Origin: Pachyseris speciosa
Lineage: Eukaryota > Cnidaria > Anthozoa > Scleractinia > Pachyseridae
Assembly (NCBI GenBank): GCA_016490735.1
Contig: JAEMWC010000093.1
Span: 1,102,501-1,166,500, forward strand
DNA: 64,000 nt
Direction: 5' to 3'
The position numbers and the translations under genes are program-made. Shown here in pieces: positions 43,652 through 53,944 of this stretch. The notes under the pieces were generated by a model that had not been told where the DNA came from, did no database searches, and worked only from the letters and a program-made list of their open reading frames with translations. Each line of letters opens with the position of its first letter. Position 1 is the first letter of the stretch.

Positions 43652-44427
43652 CTGAAAGAAATAGTGGAAAAAAATTTCACTTACGCACAGTGTAATCACT
43701 ACCCATTCTCCACAGACAGACTTTTAACCTGTCCAACAACAGAACAGAACGTAACTGCACATCATCAAGTAAATAACCCGTGCCAAATGGATAATAATCA
43801 GCCTCGTAACTGTTGACTGTTGACGCTGCATGTTTAACAACTAAGCGCAGTAATAAGACAGAAAAAGCCGATTGGTTCTCCGATACACTTGCACTGAGCT
43901 GGTCAGGGTGGTCAACAAACCGATGTACCGAAAGTCATTTGGCAAGACAGGTGGAAAATGCAAAGGAATAATTGTGATGAGTACAGATAGAGAAGAACCG
44001 TTCCACTAAAGGTCGGTCGATGAGCGGGGGCGGATGAGAGGGGACTTTCGATCAGATGGGTGAGGGGTAACGGAATGTTGGATGATTTTCGTAGGAGTAT
44101 ATTTTACTCATAATAGTTACAACTGCAACGAGTCAAATGTTGCACTTTTCCCGCACAGATGTCCTGCAACGTAGGGGAGGCTACATAAGACAGAAAAAGT
44201 TTCAGTTATCTCAGCTTGTCGATCAATATAAGGTAGATGATTTGAATCAATTTTACCCTCGGTTTAAATTCTTTTCGTACTTTGTTTTAGGACAATGTTT
44301 GTTAATGCTATAACAATTAGTTTAAGACAAAGTGAGAAAAAATTTAAACCAAGGATAAAATTTGAACCATAACACCAATAATTAACACAACACCAAGTTT
44401 AGAGTTCAACAATTACGATCTTATTAC
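43652..44427 (-). other. Intron of copy B between coiled-coil and NACHT exons
   Basis: Donor G|GTAATAAG at 44427 and acceptor TTTCTTTCAG| at 43652. Phase 1 on both sides, restoring a Glu codon across the junction. The donor is conserved in copy A (21325). Sequence homologous to its middle is found in copy A at 20830-21000 directly next to the deletion point. Confidence 0.7.
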
Positions 44428-44742
44428 CCCAACTGATCCGAGGAGTGTCACAGTTCATTCTCTCTTCCACTTGCACAACACGGTGTTGTACATCGTCCAA
44501 CTTTCCCTCCATAACACTCTGCTCATTTTGGATATGTTTCACGTCTTGCTCAACCCTTGAAACTCGTTTTTCCAGTTCATCCAGATGTGCTTTAACATCC
44601 TGCAGTGCCTTCTTCACCTCTTTCCTGTTGTCTTCCACTTCAAACGCCATTCTATCAACATCAGTCTTCAGAGCATTAACATGTTGCTGTACCAAGTGTA
44701 ACAAGGCAGGGTCTACAGGAGCGTTCATACAGAACATGGTAC
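44428..44742 (-). CDS. NACHT-WD copy B, coiled-coil exon
   Basis: The 315-nt exon encodes about 105 residues. After MNAPVDPALLHLVQQHVNAL there is a continuous amphipathic heptad region (EVEDNRKEVKKALQDVKAHL, DELEKRVSRVEQDVKHIQNE) ending near PRISW. The acceptor TTTGTCTTGTTAG| precedes 44742 in phase 1, and the donor GTAATAAG follows 44428 in phase 1. If transcription instead starts within the preceding sequence, an ATG at 44767 would add a short hydrophobic leader, but the polypyrimidine tract and AG make splicing more likely. Coiled coils before the NACHT commonly mediate signalling oligomers. A damaged version persists in copy A. Confidence 0.7.
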
Positions 44743-46025
44743 CTAACAAGACAAACAATAGTACCATCAACAGTGATTCAGTTCAAGCCTCTAGGTGGAA
44801 CTATACTCTCATAGGCTGATTTTCAATTGAGTGTCCATTAAGCAGTTCGTGTTCGCTTTTGTTTTGGATTGCTACGCTCTATGATTAGTTGGCAAAATTC
44901 ACTCCACTTTTTCAACCAATGAGACGCAATGCCAAAACCAATCGTGACTTCCTCGCCCAAAATTTCCTGCGACCCAAGTCTTTTTGATTGCTCAGAATAA
45001 TTACTTTGGTTTTGACTTCACGACAATCAATCCTAAACCGCTCTACCAGCTCTGAAGTTTTCAGGGTCACAAACTATCAAAACATGAAAGTGCATTCACG
45101 AGTGCTTTCCTTCTAATGGTATTATTTAATTTTGTGTTTACACTCAATAAATCCAACAAAAAGTTAATGTTTCTGTAGCACGAGGCTACAAACAGAACTC
45201 CATCAGTTCACATGGATTGGCTAAAAATCCATAGTATTCTATCGTGGAATATCCCTCACCACTGACTTGTGGATTTAATTCCTTTATAAATATGTTGGGT
45301 GGTACCAGTTTATATTGTCACCTCGAGTGGCAAAATCAAAAGCAGCTGGACAACCATTCCTTATGTAAGGAAAAAGCATTACAGCTGATAGCATTAGATG
45401 GTGTTCCTTCTTTAAAAGAGACTTTGAAATGTTTTTAGAGTGATGGTTAAAAGTATAAAGAGGATCTTATGTAAGAAGAAAAAAATAGGAGATTATAAAA
45501 ATACTTCATCAGTCTAACCAACTGACTGTTGATTGTTGAATTTGAACTCCAACTAAGGAATACAAACTTAAATAGTGGCTCAGATCTTGTCTACCCAACT
45601 ATGAAAACCTACGCATTTTCTTCGAGTAATCTGTTTCAAGCATAGGGAAAATATTTGGGCACCTCCACTTTTCATAACTGGCCGTCTCATCCAGCTATTT
45701 GGTGAATGCAACGCACTAATTGGTTATTTCCCAGTACTTCAAATTCCTTACAAATTCACAGATGTACCACTTCAGAAACTGCCTTCTTGAACAAAAAGGA
45801 AGACCAAACCCTCAAAGTAGTACTTAACATTCCTTTCACTGTCTGATGACCAGACGAGCCAGCCACTATTAAAAAATGGCAAATACCCTTTGATTCAAAG
45901 GCATGTTACATGACCAGTATTTACAGATGTAATATTGAAAAAGAAATTAAAAATGCCCTAAATTTCACAAGATATCACACAAGTTATATGTAAATATTCT
46001 TTCAGTTTCCAAGTAAAATAATTAC
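44743..46025 (-). other. Probable intron between HEPN-like and coiled-coil exons
   Basis: Donor AAAG|GTAATT at 46025 and acceptor TTTGTCTTGTTAG| at 44743, both phase 1. The interval contains no long frame or recognised repeat. The link between the two exons is inferred from phase, strand and adjacency only. Confidence 0.5.
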
Positions 46026-46630
46026 CTTTTGTCTCCCAGTCCTTCAAATCTGCTAAAAGCTTTCCTTCATCAGCAGCTGGCAGACCCAGAGCTTTCACCA
46101 GTTGCTCCATCTCATCAAAGTTCTGTCTGAATTTCACAGGGTCCCAATCACTGAATGAACAGTGTGCCCAGGAATTTCTTGCTTGTCGAACATCATCTGC
46201 AGCACTCTGTACAGCAGCAGAGCCTCTGCAGAATACTGGGACTTTACCAAGCAGGGACAGCACAGCAGATGCGTCACAGTGTTCATCGAAGGCATTAAAC
46301 TTTGCCATGAAGTTCTCCACATACAGCTTGGCAAAGTGAACATGTGAAGTTACTTTGCAGTCAAAAGTAGAGTAATTGTACTTTCCATCAGGCTTCTTTG
46401 GTAATGCATCATTACCATTAATGTTCTCGTACTTTAAAACTGCTTGCCACTTCTTTAGCCGCCCAGATGTGCTCTGAGTATCAATAGCAAGGCTGGTTTT
46501 TAGATTGTCATATTCCCTTTTAACTTCACTTTCCACAAAGGAGCGCACTTGATCAATGAGAACCTTGTTCAGCACAATGCCAAAAACTACCCATCGCTTC
46601 CCGTTATCACTTACACCTTGTACCGTAGAC
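46026..46630 (-). CDS. HEPN-like domain exon, probable N-terminal module of copy B
   Basis: A 605-nt exon with acceptor TTTCTTTTAAG| before 46630 (phase 2) and donor G|GTAATT after 46026 (phase 1). About 201 residues: KRWVVFGIVLNKVLIDQVRS and KLYVENFMAKFNAFDEHCDA are helical. Then VRQARNSWAHCSFSDWDP contains R-x4-H (Arg at 46179-46177, His at 46164-46162), the catalytic signature of HEPN RNase-type domains, in a helix as expected. The tail QNFDEMEQLVKALGLP completes a HEPN-like bundle. HEPN domains often act as RNases or dimerisation modules and are fused to NACHT or TPR proteins in cnidarians. The first coding exon is not found. It could be an independent gene ending before the coiled-coil exon, but no stop is in frame at the donor. 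Confidence 0.65.
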
Positions 46631-46639
46631 CTTAAAAGA

Positions 46640-47600
46640 AACAAGTTGTTCTTAAAATAAATGTGAGTTGGACCTGAATACTGATAATGATTTACATCGA
46701 GATAAAACACTTCTTTACTGCAGTAATATATAAGAATGGGTGCATGCAGGCAGTGTATAAATTAATGACTGGAAAACCTAATCATTCTCAAAGGCTGCCT
46801 GATCTTTTACTTCCTGTGGCCAAATTATCTACCAGACTGGGATCAAGAAGAGGGAGGAGCTCTCAAGAGAGTCTTTAAATGCGGCCCAAATAAAATTACA
46901 AAAACCTAATAGCAAGTCAAAGCTGTCAGCAGAGTCTCCCCTAGATGACATATGATCTGTGGGGTGGCCTCAGGGGCTATGCATTGCTTGCCTTGCATTT
47001 TGAGCTGTTCATTGCAGATCAGCTGCTGTTGCTCAGTTAAAAGTAAATCTCTACGAATTCTTCCTCCTAATCCCTCCTGTGCTTGTGGTTTGTGGCTTCA
47101 GGAAGCTAAGTAGTGTAGGGTTTGCTAGGTATGTTTCAGTTGAGTTTACTTCACCATGATGGGGCTGTTTGCTTGCTATTTGCAGGGATCGTTCCCACTT
47201 GCAGGGTTGCCTTGGTTACATCCCTACTATGCCTGGATTGTATCATGCCCCCTACCAACTTTTTGGGCACGAGATACCAAGCTGCACCCATTGGCTAAAC
47301 TCAGCCATGAAAATGACTAAAAATGTTGACCCCTGTGGTCTGACCTCTTGTAAGTGATCACCACTTGTGAGCAGCCACAAGCTAGGCTTGATATTTTGGG
47401 TGGTTGCTTATGGGAGGTTCAGCCGAACTATTGCCTTATAAAATGGTTACTATTTTGGGAAATTCCACTTTACTCAAAAAACCACCAAAGGGTAATACTA
47501 ATGAACTTTACGGTCTATCTATACATCAGCTTGTTTTTTAGGGGAGGGGGGAACTTAAGTTGATGTAAATGCCTATCAAAAGAAACATAAAGTTAAATAT
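46640..47600. other. No gene seen upstream of the HEPN-like exon
   Basis: The first exon and promoter of copy B should lie here or beyond. Small plus-strand frames (47169-47357 among others) have no recognised domain. I cannot place a start codon or TATA-like element with confidence. Confidence 0.35.
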
Positions 47601-47609
47601 GTTCAACCA

Positions 47610-48060
47610 GTAGACCAGAACATAGACTGTTATCTTATTTTGAGGCCTACAAATCTAGCAGGAGGCGCCATTTACTGAGGATGAGATGAATGAATACTGA
47701 ATTTGGCAGACCATCCATAATTTTTAGAGGTCCTGTTGTCTGGAATACCCTTATTAAAATTATTAATAGCAATACTAGAAATCTTGAAAATAAAGAACAA
47801 TTTAAAAGCTCCTTAAAGAAATGCAAAGAAATCGATCAAATTAGCTTCAAAAAAGGAGCTTGCATCAACTTGAATAAGAAAATTGAGGATTTTGTATATT
47901 TTAAAACCATTGTTTAATTTGTATGTAAATTTATCTTTAGTTAACGGATATGTATTGATGAAATTTGTTTATATTTTATCATATTTCCATTTGCATGTAT
48001 TCATCTTTAAATATGTACATAATTATTTTTAACTATAACTTATTAATTATCATCACATAA
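47610..48060 (+). mobile_element. LINE 3' fragment
   Basis: The translation shows YFEAYKSSRR then, after a stop, EFGRPSIIFRGPVVWNTL and NKEQFKSSLKK, the usual end of an RTE/CR1-type ORF2. A T-rich 3' UTR follows. It is truncated and interrupted by a TGA near 47686. Confidence 0.55.
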
Positions 48061-48099
48061 AGGTCCACATCGGCCTAGCGCTCCCATTTTTACTTTTGA

Positions 48100-48685
48100 C
48101 TTTTTCAAACAAACGATACTTCTCAGAATTTCTGAACAAAAATTGATCATATAATTACCTTCCAGCTGCTGCTGCTGCTGCAGCCATTAAGCCATCAAAG
48201 TGATCTCTCACACCATTATGTTATCATCATCATGTTAAAGGCTGCCTAAAAAATTGACGTACATCCGTAGTCAGTTTGATTAATGAAACTACTGTACCAC
48301 ACCCATTTAAAGCTTGAGAACTAAATCATGTAATCCAGACCCATTTAATCTAAGCCCTCTCACTGAAAACAAACTCCAATACCAAACTTCAATTTAACAG
48401 TCAGAATCTTCATTATATAAAAATGCAACACGTCCCTGCTTATTAGCTATTTTGATGTCACACTGTAATTCCATTGTGGAATTCACTGAATGACACTTCC
48501 CATATAGAGAGAGTTGGCAACCTGTGAGGAGGGAGCAAGCTCAAGTGTACAGTGACAATGTCCTCTCCCCAGTACTCCGCATCCATGACCGCCATAGTAG
48601 AGGTTGCCAAATTAGCAATTGCTTAAACTCCCTATTATTGATTTCATGGAGCATCTAGTCCAGATGGATTGTTCATCGCATTGCA
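48100..48685. other. No gene seen
   Basis: AT-rich sequence with a short (CTG)n-like run at about 48167-48182. No domain-bearing frame on either strand. Confidence 0.35.
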
Positions 48686-48977
48686 CTTGGTTTTCGGTTG
48701 TATTGAAAATGAAGCACTCGAAAATGAAGACCGAAGAACGAAGTACCCCAAAACTCGAAAACGAAGCACCCTAAGTAAAAAACAAAGCACTCTGGGTCAA
48801 AAATGAAGCACTTTGGTTGAAAAACGAAGAACCCAATTTGTGATCAGTTAAATGATCATTTTGAACAGAGGCAAAAAACCTAATTTTTGAACATGATACA
48901 AAAGATGTTTCACTGGAAGAACCTTTTGTTCATGATTTTTCTCTCACTGATAATTCATAGCACCACTGCCATGAAGA

Positions 48978-50653
48978 CGGCGTCAACAAAACCTGGATCG
49001 GATCGGATTGGATCAGATCGGATCGGATTACGGATCGGATCACGGATGGGAAAAGAGTCATAAACAAAAAGTATATTACAATGAACATTGGAGAAATGCT
49101 GACATATTGTGACATATTGCGTGACATATTGGAGCTTAGGCCCTACTAAAAGCGATTTCCCACCATGGAAAGTGATTTCCCGACATGTAGTCTCCTTCAC
49201 GGCTATCGCCATGGACGAAAGCAAGTGGAAGGGACGCATTATTTTATCATTCAGTTATAATTTCTTTTTTTAATATCATCTCACGTGTTTATCAACTTTT
49301 TCTATATTTGATATTATTTTAGCAAGGGCAAGAGAAGAGACGAAAAACGAGGTGGGGAGTAACGTTTTTTAGATGTGACAATTAAAGTGTAGTGTACGCG
49401 AGCAATTTTTTTAGTTAAATCCATGTTGGCTTCTTCTATGAACTCGCTCAGCTCCTCTTAACCTAAATCACAATTATTACACGCCAAAAGACTTAAATTC
49501 CACGAGTATATGGAACTCAGTGATGAACAGTTAGAGATCGCATAATAATTTTGGCCGTCTAGTTGTGAAATCATCACGTATTTTTCGTATTGTAATATTA
49601 TAATAATCTTTACAAACCCCTTGGCTCTTTTAATAATTATATAATATAACCACTGTGACCAAAAATATGCTCGTTGATAAATTATTTTATATGGAAAGCG
49701 ACAAGTATTTTTTCAGCGGCGCGAATTCGCCAGCGGAGCTTTTAGGAAACCCTGGAGGGCTAGGCATTTTCTTAAAATGAGTTTTCTCAGTGTGTAGGAT
49801 AGAATTCGATTTATGGTCTTAAGTTTTCGAAAAAATGTCTTAAAGTCTAAAAGTCGACTGTCGACTGTCATTGAAACATCCCAGACAAAAGCCTCGGGGA
49901 TCATGCGAATTCACGCCGCTGAAAAAAATACTTGTCGCTTTCAGTATAAAATAATTTATCAACGAGCATATTTTTGGCCACAGTGGTTATAGTATATAAT
50001 TATTAAAAGAGCCAAGGAGTTTGTAAAGATTATTATAATATTACAATACGAAAAATACGTGATGATTTAACAACTAGACGGCCAAAATTATTGTGCGATC
50101 TCTAACTGTTCATCACTGAGTTCCATATACTCGTGGAATTTAAGTCTTTTGGCGTGTAATAATTGCGATTTAGGTTAAGAGGAGCTGAGCGAGTTCATAG
50201 AAGAAGACAACATGGATTTAACTAAATAAATCGCTCGCGTACACTACACTTTAATTGTCACATCTAAAAAACGTTACTCCCCACCTCGTTTTTCGTCTCT
50301 TCTCTTGCCCTTGCTAAAATAATATCAAATATAGAAAAAGTAAATAAACATGTGAGATGATATTAAAAAAAGAAATTATAACTGAATGATAAATTAATGC
50401 GTCCCTTCCGCTTGCTTTCGTCCATGGCAACAGCCGTGAAGGAGACTACATGTCGGGAAATCACTTTCCATGGCGGGAAATCGCTTTCAGTAGGGCCTAA
50501 GCGCCAATATGTCACTCAATATGTCACAATATGTCAGCATTTCTCCAATGTTCATTGTAATATACTTTTTGTTTATGACTCTTTTCCCATCCGTGATCCG
50601 ATCCATGATCCGATCCGATCCGATCTGATCCGATCTGGATTTTGTCGACGCCG
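48978..50653. mobile_element. Foldback element with about 0.75-kb inverted arms
   Basis: Termini CGGCGTCAAC and GTCGACGCCG. The arms, about 48978-49735 and 49905-50653, are near-perfect inverses, including the GGATCGGATC satellite-like ends. They are separated by a spacer of about 170 bp. The direct repeat GCCATGAAGA (48968-48977 and 50654-50663) is a 10-bp duplication, within the Mutator range. No coding capacity beyond mirrored short frames. It is inserted in the kinase fragment of the outer element. Confidence 0.85.
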
Positions 50654-50663
50654 GCCATGAAGA

Positions 50664-50880
50664 TACTGTAGACCAGTCACAATTTCCTTGCATATAGTGC
50701 TGGACACGTGTGGGCCATCAAAACCTTCATAGTCAAAACTATCGAGAGTGGCAACTAAGTCCGCAAGGGAGCTTACCACTCAACTCCATGCCAAAGGGAT
50801 AATTAGAAACGCTTCATTAGGGGCTGTCTTGCTTACTTATCTCCGAGCAAAGGGAATGGTACAAATCAGGTTCACCTTGG
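50664..50880 (-). pseudogene. Protein-kinase domain fragment
   Basis: The minus-strand frame contains SSLADLVATLDSFDYEG, then ICKEIVTGLQYLHG, the alphaE helix that precedes the HRD catalytic loop in protein kinases. More upstream pieces (NYPFGMELSG) lie in another frame. The HRD loop should follow at the insertion site; after the foldback element (below 48968) the sequence continues with a few residues and a stop, without HRD. This is a captured and decayed fragment rather than a gene. Confidence 0.6.
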
Positions 50881-51376
50881 CAATAAAACAAAACCCTTAA
50901 AGTCGGCCTTAAAAACTGAGTGCTTTGTTTTCGACCTAACTAAGTGCTTCGTTTTTGACCCAGGGTGCTACGTTTTCCACTTACAGTGCTTTGTTTTCCA
51001 CCTAGAGTGCTTCGTTTTCGACTTAGGGTGCTTCATTTTTTTATTTTTGGGGTGCTTTGTGCTTCAGTCTTCATTTTCGAGTGCTTCGTTTTCGATACTA
51101 CCCTTGGTTTTTTGGGGTTTTGAAAGTTTTTAACATGTCCATGCATTTCCAGCGCCATCGACTGCATCTTGTATCTATTTTGTGGCAAGCTTGCGTAGAT
51201 GAGAATACAACTCAATGCGATATATGCACGGACATTGTAACCCTCCAGATCACTGCCTCTTTGGCCGTGAGCCCGTGACTTCTTCTTCCGGTATTGTGAA
51301 CTCCACTGAAGCTGAATATTGTTAATCACTCCAAATTGTTCCTGTTATTGTTTTTGTTCTTATTGTATTTTGTTGA

Positions 51377-51552
51377 TGCACCATTTTGCTAATGATCAGT
51401 TCCTTGTGAATTGTGGGTAGATCCAGTCCTTTGTGGGGGTAAATGGTCAAAATTACAATTTCAAATTAGGTCCGAAAATGGCCGTTTGCCCCCACAAAGG
51501 ACTGGATCTACCCACAATTCACCAGGAACTGATCATTAGCAAAATGGTGTAT
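51377..51552. repeat. Palindromic MITE
   Basis: Arms 51377-51443 and 51484-51552 are inverse, with 'gcaccattttgctaatgatc' at one end and 'gatcattagcaaaatggtg' at the other, plus 'tgggtagatccagtccttt' inside. The loop is about 40 bp. No clear target duplication. Confidence 0.75.
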
Positions 51553-51609
51553 TATTGTAAAAGTATTGGCAGACTATGATGACTGAATGACTCAATAAAA
51601 CCACAGAGA

Positions 51610-51958
51610 CAACATGTCAATGCTTAACGGTTAAAGACTGGAACTCCTTAAGCAAAGACATTAAATTCTCAGTCTCTCATAGAATTTAAATTTAAATTTT
51701 TTACGCAACTGATTTAAACCAAATTTTCTCGCTTTTTTCTTTATTTTATACACGTATTTTTATCCTTCTTATCTCTTTTACACTTTATCTTTATTATTGT
51801 TAGTTTTTATTATGAAATTAGTTAGCCTGATTTTAACTTTTTAATCTATTTAATCATTATTATTTGTTTGTAACTTTTATATACAGGGCCTCTCTGAAAA
51901 CCACTGCTGTGAGAGAGCACCCTGTATAAATACTGTTATGAATAAATAAAAACTTGTG
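51610..51958 (+). mobile_element. LINE 3' end
   Basis: The frame LKDWNSLSKDIKFSVSHRI ends in a stop near 51690. An AT-rich UTR follows, ending 'gagagcaccctgtataaata' and an A-rich tail. The WNSL motif before a short basic end is typical of LINE ORF2 C-termini. Confidence 0.55.
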
Positions 51959-52059
51959 AAATGACAAATTAAAATCTTTTCCGATAACAATTTATAATAA
52001 TCGATAACAATTGATAAAACAATCGTTATCGATTTCTATTGGAAATCGATATCAATCGA

Positions 52060-53490
52060 TGTCACAACTTTCTTTATCGATTTTAGGTCCATTGCTCTTT
52101 TTAATCTATATTAATGACATCTACCTCACTTCCCAAAAGCTCAGCTTTTACTTATTCGCTGATGATACCAATCTCCTTTATGCTGAAAAAAATTTGAAAT
52201 CCCTCGAGGCAGTCATTAATGATGAGTTAATGCAAGTTTGCGAGTGGCTAAATGCAAACAAATTATCGTTAAACATCCAACTTTGTTATTTTCCATCCCT
52301 ATCAACATAAGGCTTACTATGACGTGAACTTAAAGATCTACGATAACTTACAGAACTCTATAGATCTCGAACTTAAAAACTATGTGAAATATTTAGGTGT
52401 ACTCATGGATAGTAACCTCTCATGGAGATATCACATAGATCACATTTCATCCAAAATAAGCAAAGGTGTTGGTATTATTGCGAGGTTCAGGCATTTTGTA
52501 CCTTCAAATACTCTTATAAGGATTTATGGATCGCTAATTGAGCCATATATTTCTTATGGTCTTACCTCCTGGGGCCAAGCTGCTAATTATTGCCATCTGA
52601 ACAAAGTACTTATTCTGCAAAAAAGATTCCTCTGTTTCTAAGCTCTAGCATATTACCTTTGAATTTACTTTTCTTTAAATACCAGTATATGGCTATCCTT
52701 AGCTTATGCACCATGTTGCTAACCATTGCACTCCCTCCAAAATCACTGATCTTTTCATTTGTTCTGACTTTATACACTCTCCCTATACCAGATTTTCAGC
52801 TGTTGGTAATTTTCACGTCCAAGGATCTAGAACTAATCAACAGTTATTATCCTTTTCAAGAACTGGGACAAGAATCTGGAACAAAATTCCTCCTAAGCTA
52901 CGCAAGTTGAGTAAAACACTTTTAAAGCAAAAATTGCGCAAATTACTCTTAAAGGTTTTAGAGATTGAGGAGGTCTATATTGACGTTAGTGCAATTGAAG
53001 GGCTCGGTGGAAGAAGGGCGTAAGTGACGATTTTGACTTTTTTTTAAATGCCGTCCAAATGAGTTGAATATTTGCATGTGGCCTTTGATTCAGTAGAAAA
53101 ACATTACTCTGTGTTTTTTGCGCAAATTTCTGCTTTATTTTCAAGAAAAACCGTATGCAAAACACACGTCAGCGTTCTTTGCATCCTTTTATATTCAAAG
53201 CAAAAACAAAAGAAAGCGATTGTTTCTTCTTCTTCTCGTCTTTCTTCTTTACTGATCTAAGCTTACTCATTTGTTTATTATTGTTGTTTATTGTTGTTTT
53301 CAACGTTACAATTATATTGTCAATAATTTCAATTAATTAATCAATTAATTAATTTTGATAATTTTATTAAGTTTTGGAAAACGATTGTCAAAATCAAAAT
53401 TTATCATTGTTACCCACCTCGAATAGCTAATTGCTAACTGTGGGTAACAAATATTGTACAGTTGTTGTTTATCTATTAATAATAAATGAA
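52060..53490 (+). mobile_element. 5'-truncated LINE, RT domain onward
   Basis: 52087-52310 encodes LGPLLFLIYINDIYL and YLFADDTNLLYAEKNLKSLE, the reverse transcriptase palm with an intact ADD triad. A frameshift near 52300 leads to 52324-52641 (KYLGVLMDSNLSWRYHIDHI and IYGSLIEPYISYGLTSWG, thumb region). A second shift leads to 52706-53023 (FSRTGTRIWNKIPPKLR). The 3' UTR ends in 'taataataaatgaacg' near 53490. It lies between stretches rich in 'atcgataacaattgat', which appear on both sides (about 51980-52080 and 53510-53590). Confidence 0.8.
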
Positions 53491-53944
53491 CGAAATGAAT
53501 TATTTCTATCAATTGGTATAGGAAATCAATATCAATCTTCGATTCTTATAGATTGCTATTGATTGTTATCGATTATCAGTTTAAAATTGATTGCCCACGC
53601 CTGGCTTAATTCAATTTTCCATATTTGTACAAAGTGAAGGCAATAAGACTCCATCTCCACTAAAATGTGACTACGTAAATGATGTTAAAAGCAGCAGGAT
53701 TCTAGATTTGTTGAATTTCCATTGTTTTATCTGTGTACAGTATAGGAGGTAACCTTGTAGATCAGTAAGACTGGATGCACATTATTCCTGGGGGCATTAA
53801 GGTACGTACCTCGGATATTGCATCGTGGTCAACGTAAAATTAAGTATAAATAGCAAAATAGAGCATATGCATTGGAGGAAGCGGTGCAGTCACGCACAAA
53901 AGTCAGGCGTGACACCTTGTCTTCAATTTTAGTACTTTTGCCTT
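53490..53944. other. No gene seen
   Basis: It contains degenerate 'atcgattgttatcgatt' repeats at 53510-53600, then unassigned single-copy-looking DNA up to the start of the duplicated block of unit C. Confidence 0.35.

Larger units (their letters stand above)
48695..51102. mobile_element. DNA element with minisatellite TIRs carrying a kinase fragment
   Basis: The left arm (48695-48835) and right arm (50915-51102) are inverse. They begin GGTTGTATTGAAAA or GGTAGTATCGAAAA and consist of repeated GAAGCAC(C/T)CTAAGTCGAAAA-type units. CTTGGTTTT flanks both sides (48686-48694 and 51103-51111), a 9-bp duplication that suits Mutator-like elements. Between the arms lie a degraded protein-kinase segment and the foldback insertion 48978-50653. 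No transposase is seen, so this resembles a gene-fragment-carrying (Pack-type) element. Confidence 0.65.

Noticed and set aside
44767..44819. Signal peptide MVLLFVLLGTMFCM at the start of the coiled-coil exon
   Set aside because: The hydrophobic stretch is the translation of a polypyrimidine tract ending in TAG, a good acceptor in phase with the upstream HEPN-like exon; a secreted STAND protein would also be unexpected.
45843..45860. CTGATGACCAGACGAG as a second hammerhead core
   Set aside because: No stem II of the right form and no GAAA follows.
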